From Limnohabitans sp. JirII-31 (GTDB lineage: Bacteria; Pseudomonadota; Gammaproteobacteria; Burkholderiales; Burkholderiaceae_C): DNA of 64,000 nucleotides. The notes beneath the pieces were generated by a model. The model ran no database searches, was not told where the DNA came from, and saw nothing but the letters and a program-made list of their open reading frames with translations. Location of the stretch: NCBI RefSeq assembly GCF_002778315.1, contig NZ_NESA01000001.1, positions 310,001-374,000 on the forward strand. The letters run 5' to 3'. The position numbers were made by a program, and so were the translations under genes. The first letter of the stretch is position 1. Each line of letters opens with the position of its first letter. Positions 53,992 to 64,000 of the stretch are shown here, piece by piece.

Positions 53992-54900
53992 ATGAATATC
54001 ACCTTCCGACAACTGCGCTTGTTCTTGGCCTTGGCAGACACCGGCAGCGTGAGCGCTGCGGCCAAAGCCATGCATGTGACCCAGCCCACGGCCTCGATGC
54101 AATTGAAAGAGGTGAGCCAGTCGGTCGGGCTGCCGCTGTACGAAGTGGTCAGCAAAAAAATCTACCTCACCGACGTGGGCAAAGAGCTGGCCGCCACCGC
54201 ACGCGCAGTGGCCCAGGCTTGGGATGGGTTTGAACAAAACGTAGACGCCATCAAAGGCCTGTCACGCGGCAAGTTGCGGGTGGCGGTGGTCAGCACGGCC
54301 AAATACTTCATGCCGCGCCTGGTAGGCAGCTTTTGCACCAAGCACCCGGCCATCGATGTGTCGCTGGAAATATTGAACCGTGACGGCGTGGTGCAGCGCC
54401 TGCGCGACAACCTGGACGACCTCTACATCATGTCTCGGCCACCGGTGGACATGGACTTGGGCGACGAAGTGTTCATGCCCAACCCACTGGTGCTGATTGC
54501 CCCCAACGCCGACCCACTGGTGAAACGAAAGTCTGTGCCCTTGCATGAGCTGGCGCAACGCCGCTTCATCCTTCGCGAAACCGGTTCCGGCACCCGCATG
54601 GTGGGCGACCAGTTTTTTAAAAAGATGAAGTTCCGGCCCGACATTCGGCTGGAGCTGGGCAGCAACGAAGCCGTCAAAGAGTCGGTGGCGGGTGGTTTGG
54701 GGTTGGGGGTGATTTCACGCCATGCGCTGCATGGGCTGAAAAAAGAACACGGCGTGAGCGTGATTGATGTGGAAGATTTTCCGCTGCCCTCGGCGTGGCA
54801 CATCGTGCACCCCTCCAGCAAAAAACTGTCGCCATTGGCCTTGGCCTTCAAACAGCATTTGCTCAAAGAGGTGACGCGCCGTCAGTGGAACTTGGTGTGA
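53992..54900 (+). CDS. LysR-family regulator (CbbR/CysB-like)
   Basis: 302 aa. The N-terminal HTH has RQLRLFLALADTGSVSAAAK and HVTQPTASMQLKEV; the effector domain contains GKLRVAVVSTAKYFMPRLVG and RFILRETGSGTRMVGDQFF. It is divergent from the sbtA-like gene, the usual arrangement for a regulator that controls its neighbour. The gap holds a short inverted repeat ATAGA-TAAAAG-TCTAT next to the LysR start and an ATTCA/TGAAT pair. CbbR-type members respond to carbon status, fitting a bicarbonate transporter. The start has a weak ribosome site. Confidence 0.88.
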   Translation: MNITFRQLRLFLALADTGSVSAAAKAMHVTQPTASMQLKEVSQSVGLPLYEVVSKKIYLTDVGKELAATARAVAQAWDGFEQNVDAIKGLSRGKLRVAVVSTAKYFMPRLVGSFCTKHPAIDVSLEILNRDGVVQRLRDNLDDLYIMSRPPVDMDLGDEVFMPNPLVLIAPNADPLVKRKSVPLHELAQRRFILRETGSGTRMVGDQFFKKMKFRPDIRLELGSNEAVKESVAGGLGLGVISRHALHGLKKEHGVSVIDVEDFPLPSAWHIVHPSSKKLSPLALAFKQHLLKEVTRRQWNLV

Positions 54901-54958
54901 GTCAACGGCGCTTGGTCGTCACTTGCCCGTCCTTCACCACCTTGGCCATGGTGGTCAT
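54901..54958 (-). pseudogene. Duplicate 3' end of a Bug gene (copy A)
   Basis: On the minus strand a fragment reads MTTMAKVVKDGQVTTKRR and stops with TGA at 54903-54901. Its first 41 bases (54958-54918) match the last part of the intact Bug gene at 55781-55741 with two differences. It is an orphan gene end lying on the far side of mqsRA. Confidence 0.8.
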
Positions 54959-54968
54959 CTGATTGCGA

Positions 54969-55376
54969 TCAGGCGGAGCGAACTTCCTTGAGCAGGTCGG
55001 GGTGTCGATCGAGTAACTTGAACAGTTTGACAAGTGCCAGCGGGGGCTTGGTTTTTCCGTTCTCGTAGCGAGAAAACGCGTTCACACCGCCACCGAAAAT
55101 TTCGGCGGCCTCACGCTGACCAAGATCCAGCTTCTTGCGGACATTGACGATGAAACTGGGATCAACGATTGCTGCGTTGACCTGCTTGTTGAATGCTTGC
55201 ATCTCACGCATGACGCGCTCTGTTTCTGCCATGTCTGTGATCGACTCATCACAGGCAGGACAAAAATCGGCGGTCACTGCGGGAATCGTGGTTGTTTCAC
55301 CCTTGTAGGTGTAGGGCACATCCCGGGTGTCATGGATCAATTTCGCCGCACCACAGACTGGACATTTCATTGTCAT
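54969..55376 (-). CDS. mqsA: MqsA-type antitoxin
   Basis: 135 aa. An N-terminal zinc site (CPVCG and CPACDES) is followed by a Cro/C1-type helix-turn-helix (LGQREAAEIFGGGVNAFSRYENGKTKPP), which is the layout of MqsA. It binds MqsR through the zinc domain and represses its own operon through the HTH. The ATG overlaps the mqsR stop by 4 bases. Alternative start at the second Met (MKCPVCG) is possible. Confidence 0.92.
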   Translation of the reverse strand: MTMKCPVCGAAKLIHDTRDVPYTYKGETTTIPAVTADFCPACDESITDMAETERVMREMQAFNKQVNAAIVDPSFIVNVRKKLDLGQREAAEIFGGGVNAFSRYENGKTKPPLALVKLFKLLDRHPDLLKEVRSA

Positions 55377-55669
55377 AACTCCTTGAAAGAAACAATCAAC
55401 ACGTCATCCACGACCGTCAGTTTCAAATACACGTCTCCTGCCTTTGTGCTTGGGCGGTATACGTCTTGCCATATCGTGTGGTCGGCATGCGTGGTCATGC
55501 TCTTGTAAAAGTCCGTTGGAGTCAGCGCCTTCACCACCTCCAACATGTCATGAAACCCGAACCCCAATGCAGTGGCACCTAATCTTGCTGACTGCGTTGT
55601 ACGAACCTTTCCCGTCTCAACGAGTGCTTTGACGATGGAAAGTTTGCAATGCGGGGTTCGCTTTTCCAT
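55373..55669 (-). CDS. mqsR: MqsR-type mRNA interferase toxin
   Basis: 98 aa, the usual MqsR length. The family core (LSIVKALVETGKVRTTQSAR, GFGFHDMLEVVKAL) and the C-terminal KAGDVYLKLTVVDDVLIVSF are intact. MqsR is a RelE-fold RNase that cuts GCU sites. The toxin is first and the antitoxin second, the typical mqsRA order. TATAAT lies 7 bp before the ATG, so the transcript may be leaderless or nearly so. Confidence 0.92.
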   Translation of the reverse strand: MEKRTPHCKLSIVKALVETGKVRTTQSARLGATALGFGFHDMLEVVKALTPTDFYKSMTTHADHTIWQDVYRPSTKAGDVYLKLTVVDDVLIVSFKEL

Positions 55670-55675
55670 GAATTA

Positions 55676-55693
55676 ATTATAACCTATTTGGTT
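55676..55693 (-). promoter_or_regulatory. mqsRA promoter and MqsA operator
   Basis: A consensus -10, TATAAT, reads on the minus strand at 55681-55676. Directly upstream is AACCT-ATT-TGGTT (55681-55693), one base from the known MqsA operator AACCT-N3-AGGTT, within the longer palindrome ATAACC-TATTT-GGTTAT. The overlap with the promoter fits autorepression. The -35 is poor. Confidence 0.7.
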
Positions 55694-55730
55694 ATTTTTA
55701 ATGGCGTGATTTTGACTGCGCCTGCGCCCG

Positions 55731-56708
55731 TCAATCCACCGTCACCTGTCCGTCCTTCACCACCTTGGCCATGGTGGTCATTTCGAGTTTGAGCCACTGG
55801 CCAAACTGATCGGGGCTCATGGCCAGGGGCTCTGCGCCCAGGGTGGTCAGGCGTTCTTTGATGTCGGGCAACGCCACAATGCGTTGCACCTCGGCATACA
55901 GCTTGTCCACCACCGGCTTGGGTGTGCCAGCGGGGGCCAGCAGGCCTTGCCAACTGCCGGTTAAAAAGCCTGGCAAAGTTTCAGCCACTGTGGGTGTGTC
56001 GGGCACTTGGGCATTGCGCTTGGCGCTGCTGACGGCCAACAGTTTGAGCTTGCCCGACTTGACGTGCGGGTACGTGGCCACCATGCCATTGAAGGTGACG
56101 TCCACTTGGCCACCCACCAAATCGGTCATGGCTTGTGCGCCCCCCTTGTAGGGCACATAGCTCCAGGCCACGCCCGTGCGCTGCGCAAACATCACGCCCG
56201 CCAAGTGCGTGGCACTGCCCATGCCAGCGGCTGCTGCAAAGTTGACCTTGCCGTTTTGTGCTTTGGCATAGGCCACCAACTCGGCCACGTTATTCACGGG
56301 CAGCTTGCTGGGCACCACCAGCAAGTGGGGTGAGTAAGCCACCATGGTGATGGGTGCAAAGTCTGTCGGCACCTGAAACGGCAGTTTGTACAACGCGGGG
56401 CTGATGGCCAAATTGCCCACATCCATCAACGCCAAGGTGTAGCCATCGGGGGGCGACTTGGCCAGCGCATCGGCACCCACATTGCCGCTAGAGCCTGCGC
56501 GGTTTTCCACCACCACGGGTTGGCCCCAGGCGTCGGTCATCTTTTGGCCAATCAAACGCGCCAACACATCCGACGTGCCACCGGCAGGGAAGGGCACAAT
56601 GATTTTGATGGGCTTGTTCGGGTAGCTGGCAGCTGCGGTTTGCCCATGGGCCAGTGGCAACAAGCTGCATGCACCCAGGGCCACGGCCCACACCAAGTGT
56701 TTCAACAT
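55731..56708 (-). CDS. Bug/TctC tripartite tricarboxylate receptor (10 of 10)
   Basis: 325 aa from ATG 56708; the frame is open for 132 codons more, through an AbiEi remnant on the other strand. Signal peptide MLKHLVWAVALGACSLLPLA; mature opening YPNKPIKIIVPFPAGGTSDV, a textbook Bug ligand loop, then DGYTLALMDVG. Its last codons are duplicated beyond the mqsRA module (54918-54958), so this gene end seems to be where that module joined. Confidence 0.93.
   Translation of the reverse strand: MLKHLVWAVALGACSLLPLAHGQTAAASYPNKPIKIIVPFPAGGTSDVLARLIGQKMTDAWGQPVVVENRAGSSGNVGADALAKSPPDGYTLALMDVGNLAISPALYKLPFQVPTDFAPITMVAYSPHLLVVPSKLPVNNVAELVAYAKAQNGKVNFAAAAGMGSATHLAGVMFAQRTGVAWSYVPYKGGAQAMTDLVGGQVDVTFNGMVATYPHVKSGKLKLLAVSSAKRNAQVPDTPTVAETLPGFLTGSWQGLLAPAGTPKPVVDKLYAEVQRIVALPDIKERLTTLGAEPLAMSPDQFGQWLKLEMTTMAKVVKDGQVTVD
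55741..55781. repeat. 41-bp direct repeat, copy B, in the Bug gene 3' end
   Basis: Same orientation as 54918-54958 and identical at 39 of 41 positions. The two copies flank mqsRA, about 780 bp apart, like the left and right edges of an inserted unit that rebuilt the end of its host gene. Confidence 0.85.
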
Positions 56709-56808
56709 ACGGGGTATTCCTTGTTTGAGTGGGCAGAGGCTATCACCACGGCGCATGGTGGGCGGTAGGGGTTTTCTGTGGGGCGGCAGATGGTGCGCGT
56801 ACAGAGCA

Positions 56809-57132
56809 GATGAGGTGTGGGTGGCAATTGGACAAAAAGCCCGAGCCCCCAAGGTGAACCACCCGCCTTTGCGCATTGTTCGAATGAGCGACATCGAATA
56901 AGGCATCACGCAGACAGCCGTGGGTGATGTGGTGCAAATTCCCGTCACAAACATTGCCAAGACGATTGCCGACTGCTTCAAGTTCAGAAACAAAATTGGA
57001 CTTGATGTGGCGCTAGAGGCATTGAGAGATGCATGGCAACAAAAAAAGGTCACGATGGATGAACTTTGGAAAGCCGCTGAACATTGCCGCGTTGCTAACG
57101 TCATGTGCCCTTACTTGGAAAGCTTGGTATGA
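56809..57132 (+). pseudogene. AbiEi-type antitoxin remnant (C-terminal part)
   Basis: The frame reads DEVWVAIGQKARAPKVN, PPLRIVRMSDIE, then an in-frame TAA (56899-56901), and resumes with PVTNIAKTIADCFKFRNKIG, DVALEALRDAW, MDELWKAAEHCRVANVM and PYLESL. This is the C-terminal domain of type IV AbiEi antitoxins. The N-terminal winged helix is missing and the AbiEii nucleotidyltransferase toxin that should follow is absent. The upstream edge lies within the promoter region of the Bug gene. Confidence 0.8.
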
Positions 57133-57567
57133 CAACGAAGAACATAGGATTCGAAGTAATTGGAATTTGGTTTGGCGTATATAGAAAAATAAGTTTTCTA
57201 ACTGCTAATTGAAGATTTTGATGAATTTATAGGTTTGTAATTTAGGCAGAATATAGATAACAAAAATATGAAGAATAAAAGTACGTATTTTTGTCTGTCA
57301 AAAGACTGTTGCATGTTGCACTTGGTGAGGGATTTATTTCCGCATATAACCGCCGCGCAGACGGTGTTTGGAGCAAACGATAGAGCGCAAGGTAGTAGTC
57401 GAAAACTGACATGTTCGAGAATCAGGTGTGTGGCTATTACCGTGCAAACCATCTAACCGGCTCACCAAAGAACCTACTAACAAAACCGTTCCTCGGGAGA
57501 GAAGCATGACCGCAAGGTTGCCAATTGATGCGACGACTGCAGTAAGTGGAAGTTGGGGCTAAGTCTG
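57133..57567. other. AT-rich spacer before the DISARM-like island
   Basis: About 435 bp between the AbiEi remnant and the methylase gene. The first half is strongly AT-rich, unlike either neighbour, and has a 7-bp inverted repeat TAGAAAA-ATAAG-TTTTCTA at 57182-57200. No convincing gene is seen; a minus-strand frame of 84 codons (57452-57198) lacks any domain features. It is a likely junction and should hold the promoter for the island genes. Confidence 0.6.
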
Positions 57568-59313
57568 ATGGCGCTGTTATCGAAGCTGTCCATCAAACGA
57601 AACATCCGCGCCCTCGGCCAGGCTGCTGAACGATGCGGATGCGACGCGGCGACGCTCGTTGGCACGGTGCTTCGGCTTTGGTGTAAGACTGCCTTCCCGG
57701 CGCTTCCCAAGCCTTTGCTGCCCTATTCCAAGGTGCTTGCCGCGGAGCCACAAATTCCGGCCTTCGTGGCGGTGCTGGGCGAGCTCAGCTTTCTGGAGGC
57801 GACGTACTGGTTGAGCTCTTGCTACGCTATGCTGGCCGACGACGGGTATCGGAAGAACCTAGCGATGTTCTTCACGCCAGCGTCACTGACCGAGGGCCTG
57901 CTCAATGACCTTGCCGAGCAGGGCGTCGACTTCGGTAGACAGACTTTCATGGACCCGGCCTGCGGCGGTGCAGCGTTTCTGGCGCCCATCGCCTTGCGCA
58001 TGCGGACGGCGCTGGCGGCGCGCGGGTCCAGGGCGCTGAAGGTGCTCAAGCACATTGAGAAGCACCTCTACGGCTGCGACCTGGACAAGACGCTGTGTGA
58101 GTTGTCCAGGCACTTCCTGTGCATGGCTCTGCACGCGGAAATCCAGAAGACGAACTACGTCCCGTCGTTCAACATCCACGTGGCTAACTCCCTCACTAGC
58201 CTGGCCGCCTACCTCGGCACGCTGGACGTCGTCGTCTGCAATCCGCCCTACCGCAAGATGACCGCCGAGGAACTGGCGCCGTTGCGCGCCACCTACGCGG
58301 ATGTCATCGAGGCCCAGCCGAATCTGTACTGCCTCTTCATCACCTTGTGCGTTCGCTCGCTCCGCATTGGCGGACGCGCTGCACTGGTAACTCCCACCAG
58401 TTTCCTGTCCGGGCAGTACTTCGGACGACTACGCAAGTTCCTCATCCGCAACACCGACGTAGAGCACATCGGCATGGTCAGCGATCGCCAAGGTGTTTTC
58501 ATCGACGTCGAGCAAGAGACTACCCTCACGGTGCTGCGCCGCCGCTCCGAAGAGGACCGCACACATATTAGAGCTAACGTTTCGGTCGTCTCAGGGGGCG
58601 GTCAGTACACGAGCGTCGGAGAATGCACTCTACCCAACGCTGGCGCAGTGTGGCCAATCCCTCGTTCCGTTGCAGACGTGGCCCTGCTCAAGACAGCCAC
58701 CCTGTCGAGGTTCCGGTTGTCCGACTACGGCTACCGGGTTCGCATCGGGGCGTACGTCTGGAATCGCGACAAGCGACCCAAGTTCGATTCGCTCTTGGAA
58801 GCACGTAGGGCCAAAGCGCACACCGCGATGCCGCTCATGTGGTCACGGGACATCGTCCCGGGCGGCATCGTTCGACTTGAGGACACCTCCGCCTACGACG
58901 GCGAGCATCGTTTTGTCGACCTGGGGTCCAAGGAGCACACTTCAGTAGTCACGTCGCCATGCGTGGTCATGCAGCGAGTGACGTCCAACGACCAGCCGCG
59001 GCGGCTTGTGGCGGCCGCTGTGTCGCCGGGCGTCTTCGACACATACGGCGGCTTCATCGGCGAGAACCACGTCGTAATCATCGAATCGGTCAGCCACAAG
59101 CCGGTCCTGCCAACCACCAAGCTGGCAAAGCTCCTGAGCACACGCGCCGTCGACCGCTGCTTCCGGTGCATCTCGGGCGCCACCAACGTCTCAGCGTTCG
59201 AGCTCAATCAGCTCGCGCTTCCCGACCCGCTGGCACTTAAGGAGGCGCTGGCCGATGGCAGGGCCATGGAGGAAGCAGTGCGCCTCGCGTTCGGATTCGT
59301 TTCCGAGAGATGA
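57568..59313 (+). CDS. N6-adenine DNA methylase of the DISARM-like island
   Basis: 581 aa from ATG 57568 (a TTG at 57553 is also open). Motif I is DPACGGAAFL near residue 129 and motif IV is NPPY at 225-228, the signature of N6-adenine methyltransferases of the Eco57I/HsdM kind. MFFTPASLTEGLL before motif I is a typical entry to that fold. Residues ~370-570 (IGENHVVII, STRAVDRCFRCISGATNVS) look like a target-recognition region. There is no nuclease domain. It is shorter than the large methylases of class 1 DISARM. Its role is probably to mark self DNA for the proteins encoded downstream, with a 33-bp gap to the next gene. Confidence 0.82.
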   Translation: MALLSKLSIKRNIRALGQAAERCGCDAATLVGTVLRLWCKTAFPALPKPLLPYSKVLAAEPQIPAFVAVLGELSFLEATYWLSSCYAMLADDGYRKNLAMFFTPASLTEGLLNDLAEQGVDFGRQTFMDPACGGAAFLAPIALRMRTALAARGSRALKVLKHIEKHLYGCDLDKTLCELSRHFLCMALHAEIQKTNYVPSFNIHVANSLTSLAAYLGTLDVVVCNPPYRKMTAEELAPLRATYADVIEAQPNLYCLFITLCVRSLRIGGRAALVTPTSFLSGQYFGRLRKFLIRNTDVEHIGMVSDRQGVFIDVEQETTLTVLRRRSEEDRTHIRANVSVVSGGGQYTSVGECTLPNAGAVWPIPRSVADVALLKTATLSRFRLSDYGYRVRIGAYVWNRDKRPKFDSLLEARRAKAHTAMPLMWSRDIVPGGIVRLEDTSAYDGEHRFVDLGSKEHTSVVTSPCVVMQRVTSNDQPRRLVAAAVSPGVFDTYGGFIGENHVVIIESVSHKPVLPTTKLAKLLSTRAVDRCFRCISGATNVSAFELNQLALPDPLALKEALADGRAMEEAVRLAFGFVSER

Positions 59314-59346
59314 CTGGACAAGACAAACAATAGTTCGGACATTGCA

Positions 59347-62095
59347 ATGCCTCAATTCAAATCACTGGCCGACCGCCAGGCAGACCAGGCAAAGGCCCGC
59401 GAGAAGCAAGCCGAGCGGGCACGCAAATACGCTGTCAAGCCCATCGGAGGCAAGCAGCCACCAGCCAAGCGGTATGAGGTGCCGCCTGCTCCTCCGTCTG
59501 CCCAGACACGTCCACAACGGCCTTGGGCACAGGTTCGCGCCGGCAATGCTCGCCTGACTTACCAGTCACGAACCGCCAACGAAACAGTCGCTGAGCAGCC
59601 GTGGGCCAAGGAGCTCGTGAGCGCTGTGCTCGCGGCAGCCGACCAGGGTGGGGTGACACTGTGCCTGGTCTGGCCGGCGAAGGTGACGGCCCTGCCGTTG
59701 TTGCACGCGCTGGCCAATGTCGAGCGCGTTTTCGCCAGGGACCTGCGTGGCGTCCGTACCTTGCTCTATCCGGGCACGCATGCCTGCCGAGCGCCGCTCC
59801 ATAGCGTGCTCGCCACCCGTGAAACGTTGAGCGCTTTTTATCGGACCTTGTGGGTGCAGCAGCCGAACGGCGCGTTTGAGGCGCAATCGTGTACGTCCTC
59901 GCCGGCATTCCTTGGCGCCTTGTGGGCGCTGAACGACCTGACGCAGCATACGCCTGGCGCCCCGAACCCCTCTCTCGCGGAGCTCGTTCCGACCTTCGTC
60001 TTTGACCCTTCCAAGCGCGCTTGGGCGACGACGACATCCAACCCGCTGGAACGCACCCTCGCGAAGGTCGAACGCCTGGCTCTTCGACGCGACCTGCGCC
60101 AGAGGGTGAATCTCGAGTGGGATAGCCCCATCAAGGCACCCGGTGCCCTCATGGTGATGCACCACACAGCGCGTAAGGAGTCGTGGCGTGCGGCATTGGT
60201 TGATACGGCCTTGAAGGGCTTGGGACGCCCGGAGGTTCTGCTGCTGGATGCAACGGACGCCGCGATGCGCACGAACTACGCCGCGGTCAAGCGAATCCCC
60301 GACTTCCTGTCGTTCGCAAAAGAGAACGGGTTCTCTGATACCGGGGCTGTCATCGTGACCGACGACCCGAAGTCCTTCTTTATCTTGCGGGCCCAACTCC
60401 GTGATGCCGCGGGGACGTTTAAGACAAATGTGTGGGCCGCTGAATCCGAGGATGCGGTGCTGTCAGCGCACCCGGTTGCCGCCGATTGGCAGCCTGCTCA
60501 GCGGAGCAATTCGAACTTCAGCGTGAGCATCATCGACCGTGATGCGTCCCAGCTCGCGCTCGCGTTCCAACGTCTGACCGCCTCGGCCGGCAGCGAGGAG
60601 AGCCCTGCCTACCAGGCACTGCTCGAGGCCTGCATGTACATCCTGCGGCTGTCCAACATGCCGGCGGGATACACCGACTTGACTGTGGCGTCGGCAGAGG
60701 CCGGTGAAGGAGATTACGTAAGCCAGCAAAACGCCTGGACGCCCGTGAAGCTCAAGCTCGCCTCGGTGCTCGACTCCGGCGCGTTGAACGCGGTGCGCGA
60801 CGCTGTTGCGCGGGCCATCGCCAAGGCTGAGAAGCTCCTCGACGATTGGAGCGACGCCACGCCGATGGCGTCTCGCATGCTGGCCGAAGTTCGCAAACAC
60901 GCAGTTGCCAGCCGACAAGGCATCTCGCTGGTACTGCCCAGCAACCGGTACGTGCTACTGGCGCATCGCTTCCTGCAGCGCAAGCTTGGGGCGGATTGGG
61001 CCGCTGCCGAAGGGCGTATCGAGTGGCACACGCTCTCTGCCGTGGGCAAGACGCTCACGGGCGATCGCAAAGGCAAGCACTTCACCTTCGTCGGCATCAA
61101 CCCCGACGTACTTCGCATCCTTGTGACGCATCCGGAAGTGCCGCACGGCACTGCGGTGCTGGTGGCCTATCGTCAGGCTGAATCCACGCTCACGGCGCTC
61201 ACCAGCATGAAGGACGTGGACGCGTTCAAGGCCTACCGCGGCCGCATCGGTCTACTGGCTCAAGAGCTGGAGCGGCGCCTTGCAGACGTGCCTAACCCGC
61301 TGGTCATCAGCAGGCTTCGTGAGATGCCCCTCACGTTCAAGTTCGATGACAACGGGCCGAACGGCAAAAGCGTCGAGCAGGCCTACTACAAGTTCGACCT
61401 GGAGGGTGGTGGCCGTGCGTATGCCTCCGGCTGGGTCTATCGCCACGTGCCCGACGAGGACCCTCCCTTCCGACGGGCAGCCGCGAGCGCCATCCAACCC
61501 GGCGACTTCATCTTCGACATGAGCGACGAGCTGCGGGCCAAACTGGAGTCGTCGCTGCAACTTAATGGCGAAGGCGTGAGCTCCGTGGTGGACCCTGTGC
61601 GCATGCTGCTCAAGCTTTACCACGAGGATGTTCAGCGGCGATGCGCGTTGATGTTCACGTCCACCAAACGGTCGGCGCTGGCTCGCGAGATTCACGCCAA
61701 GATGGTCGAACTGGACCCGAAGGCCGGGGACTGCCGGCCGGGTCGGGTGTATTACTGGTTGGCCCTGCAGACCAAGGACGACACACGGCCCCACGCCTCC
61801 AAGGACTCCAAGTACTTCACAGTCTTCTGCAAGGCCTTGGGCATCAGCAACGAGGCGGCCGAGCAGCATTGGGGCTTCGTGCGCAAGGCCCGGCGGCTGA
61901 ACCAGGACCTGGGGCGAGAGCTAGTCGCCCGGTACGCTGAAATTCTGTTCCAACCGGAGAGCGCCGCGGCATACCGCAAGGTGTCTGAAGAAGTCATCCA
62001 GCAGCTGCAGCAAGAGGCGTTGCGCTGCGTCTATCGAGTTGAACAAGTGGTGCCGCCACCGGCGCGGGTGACCACAAGCAAGAAGGGAGAGACAA

Positions 62096-62112
<17 letters not shown>
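59347..62112 (+). CDS. 921-aa protein of the island, possibly DrmE-related
   Basis: I do not recognise this family with certainty. It begins with a Lys/Arg/Gln-rich helix (~1-35) and a Pro-rich linker. The region ~85-200 has GVTLCLVWPAKVTALPLLHA and LLYPGTHACRAPLHSVL; the middle shows GAVIVTDDPKSFFILRAQL; the later part has GISLVLPSNRYVLLAHRFL and GDFIFDMSDELRAKLESSL. These look like a helicase-type fold lacking Walker A. The placement (methylase before it, TGGGKSE helicase after it) and the GDxIF element recall DrmE of class 2 DISARM. The C-terminal ~40 residues are basic. Its stop overlaps the next start by 17 bp. No signal peptide or membrane helix. Confidence 0.35.

Positions 62113-64000
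<1,888 letters not shown>

Noticed and set aside
57198-57452. 84-codon minus-strand frame in the AT-rich spacer
   Set aside because: AT-rich DNA gives chance frames; no ribosome site, no recognisable domain, and a stop-free run this long is not surprising.

Overview
The window looks like chromosome of a Burkholderiales betaproteobacterium, probably Comamonadaceae-like. The basis is ten Bug/TctC-type periplasmic receptors, a PilT of the beta type, a CoxL-type oxidoreductase cluster, and dense GC-rich coding with many 4-base ATGA/GTGA gene overlaps. The genus is inference. No tRNA, rRNA, CRISPR array or intact insertion sequence was seen.

Layout. (1) 1-6.5 kb: the end of pilT, a diguanylate cyclase and a convergent HD-GYP phosphodiesterase (c-di-GMP turnover), an MFS exporter and a small secreted protein. 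(2) 6.6-10.9 kb: an operon of a ThDP enzyme, two Bug receptors and a carboxymuconolactone-decarboxylase-like protein. (3) 10.95-13.5 kb: an AT-richer insert with a HEPN-like gene, a frameshifted DGQHR-domain gene and about 600 bp of decayed sequence. (4) 13.5-22 kb: a 6PGDH-type dehydrogenase divergent from a form-II CoxL-S-M-D-E-G cluster, then an amidohydrolase. (5) 22-28.5 kb: a broken YhcG-type nuclease gene, then an aromatic-catabolism operon (Bug, amidohydrolase, extradiol dioxygenase, FAD hydroxylase, Bug). (6) 28.5-33.4 kb: RidA, Bugs, esterases and a universal stress protein behind a near-perfect FNR-type promoter. (7) 33.5-39.7 kb: a seven-gene operon joining GST, LysE, a two-component 2-oxo-acid dehydrogenase E1 and a complete TRAP transporter. 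(8) 39.8-51.3 kb: further transport and small-molecule genes, then an aconitase-family gene with a GntR regulator and a perfect operator-like palindrome at its start codon. (9) 51.3-57.1 kb: vapBC, a DUF6671-like gene, an sbtA-like permease with a divergent LysR gene, mqsRA bracketed by copies of a tctC 3' end, and an AbiEi antitoxin remnant. (10) 57.57-64 kb: three co-directional large genes (N6-adenine methylase, 921-aa protein, SF2-type helicase cut by the window edge). They resemble a DISARM-type defence locus but do not match a textbook class.

Two themes stand out. One is uptake and oxidation of organic acids and aromatics: many solute receptors sit beside single catabolic enzymes, and in one case a whole TRAP transporter is embedded with an E1 dehydrogenase. 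The other is repeated gain and loss of defence and toxin-antitoxin genes. Intact vapBC and mqsRA, damaged DGQHR, YhcG, AbiEi and HigA-like pieces, and the DISARM-like island all lie in gaps between metabolic operons. The right-hand island is the best candidate for an undescribed system, and its downstream genes lie outside the window.
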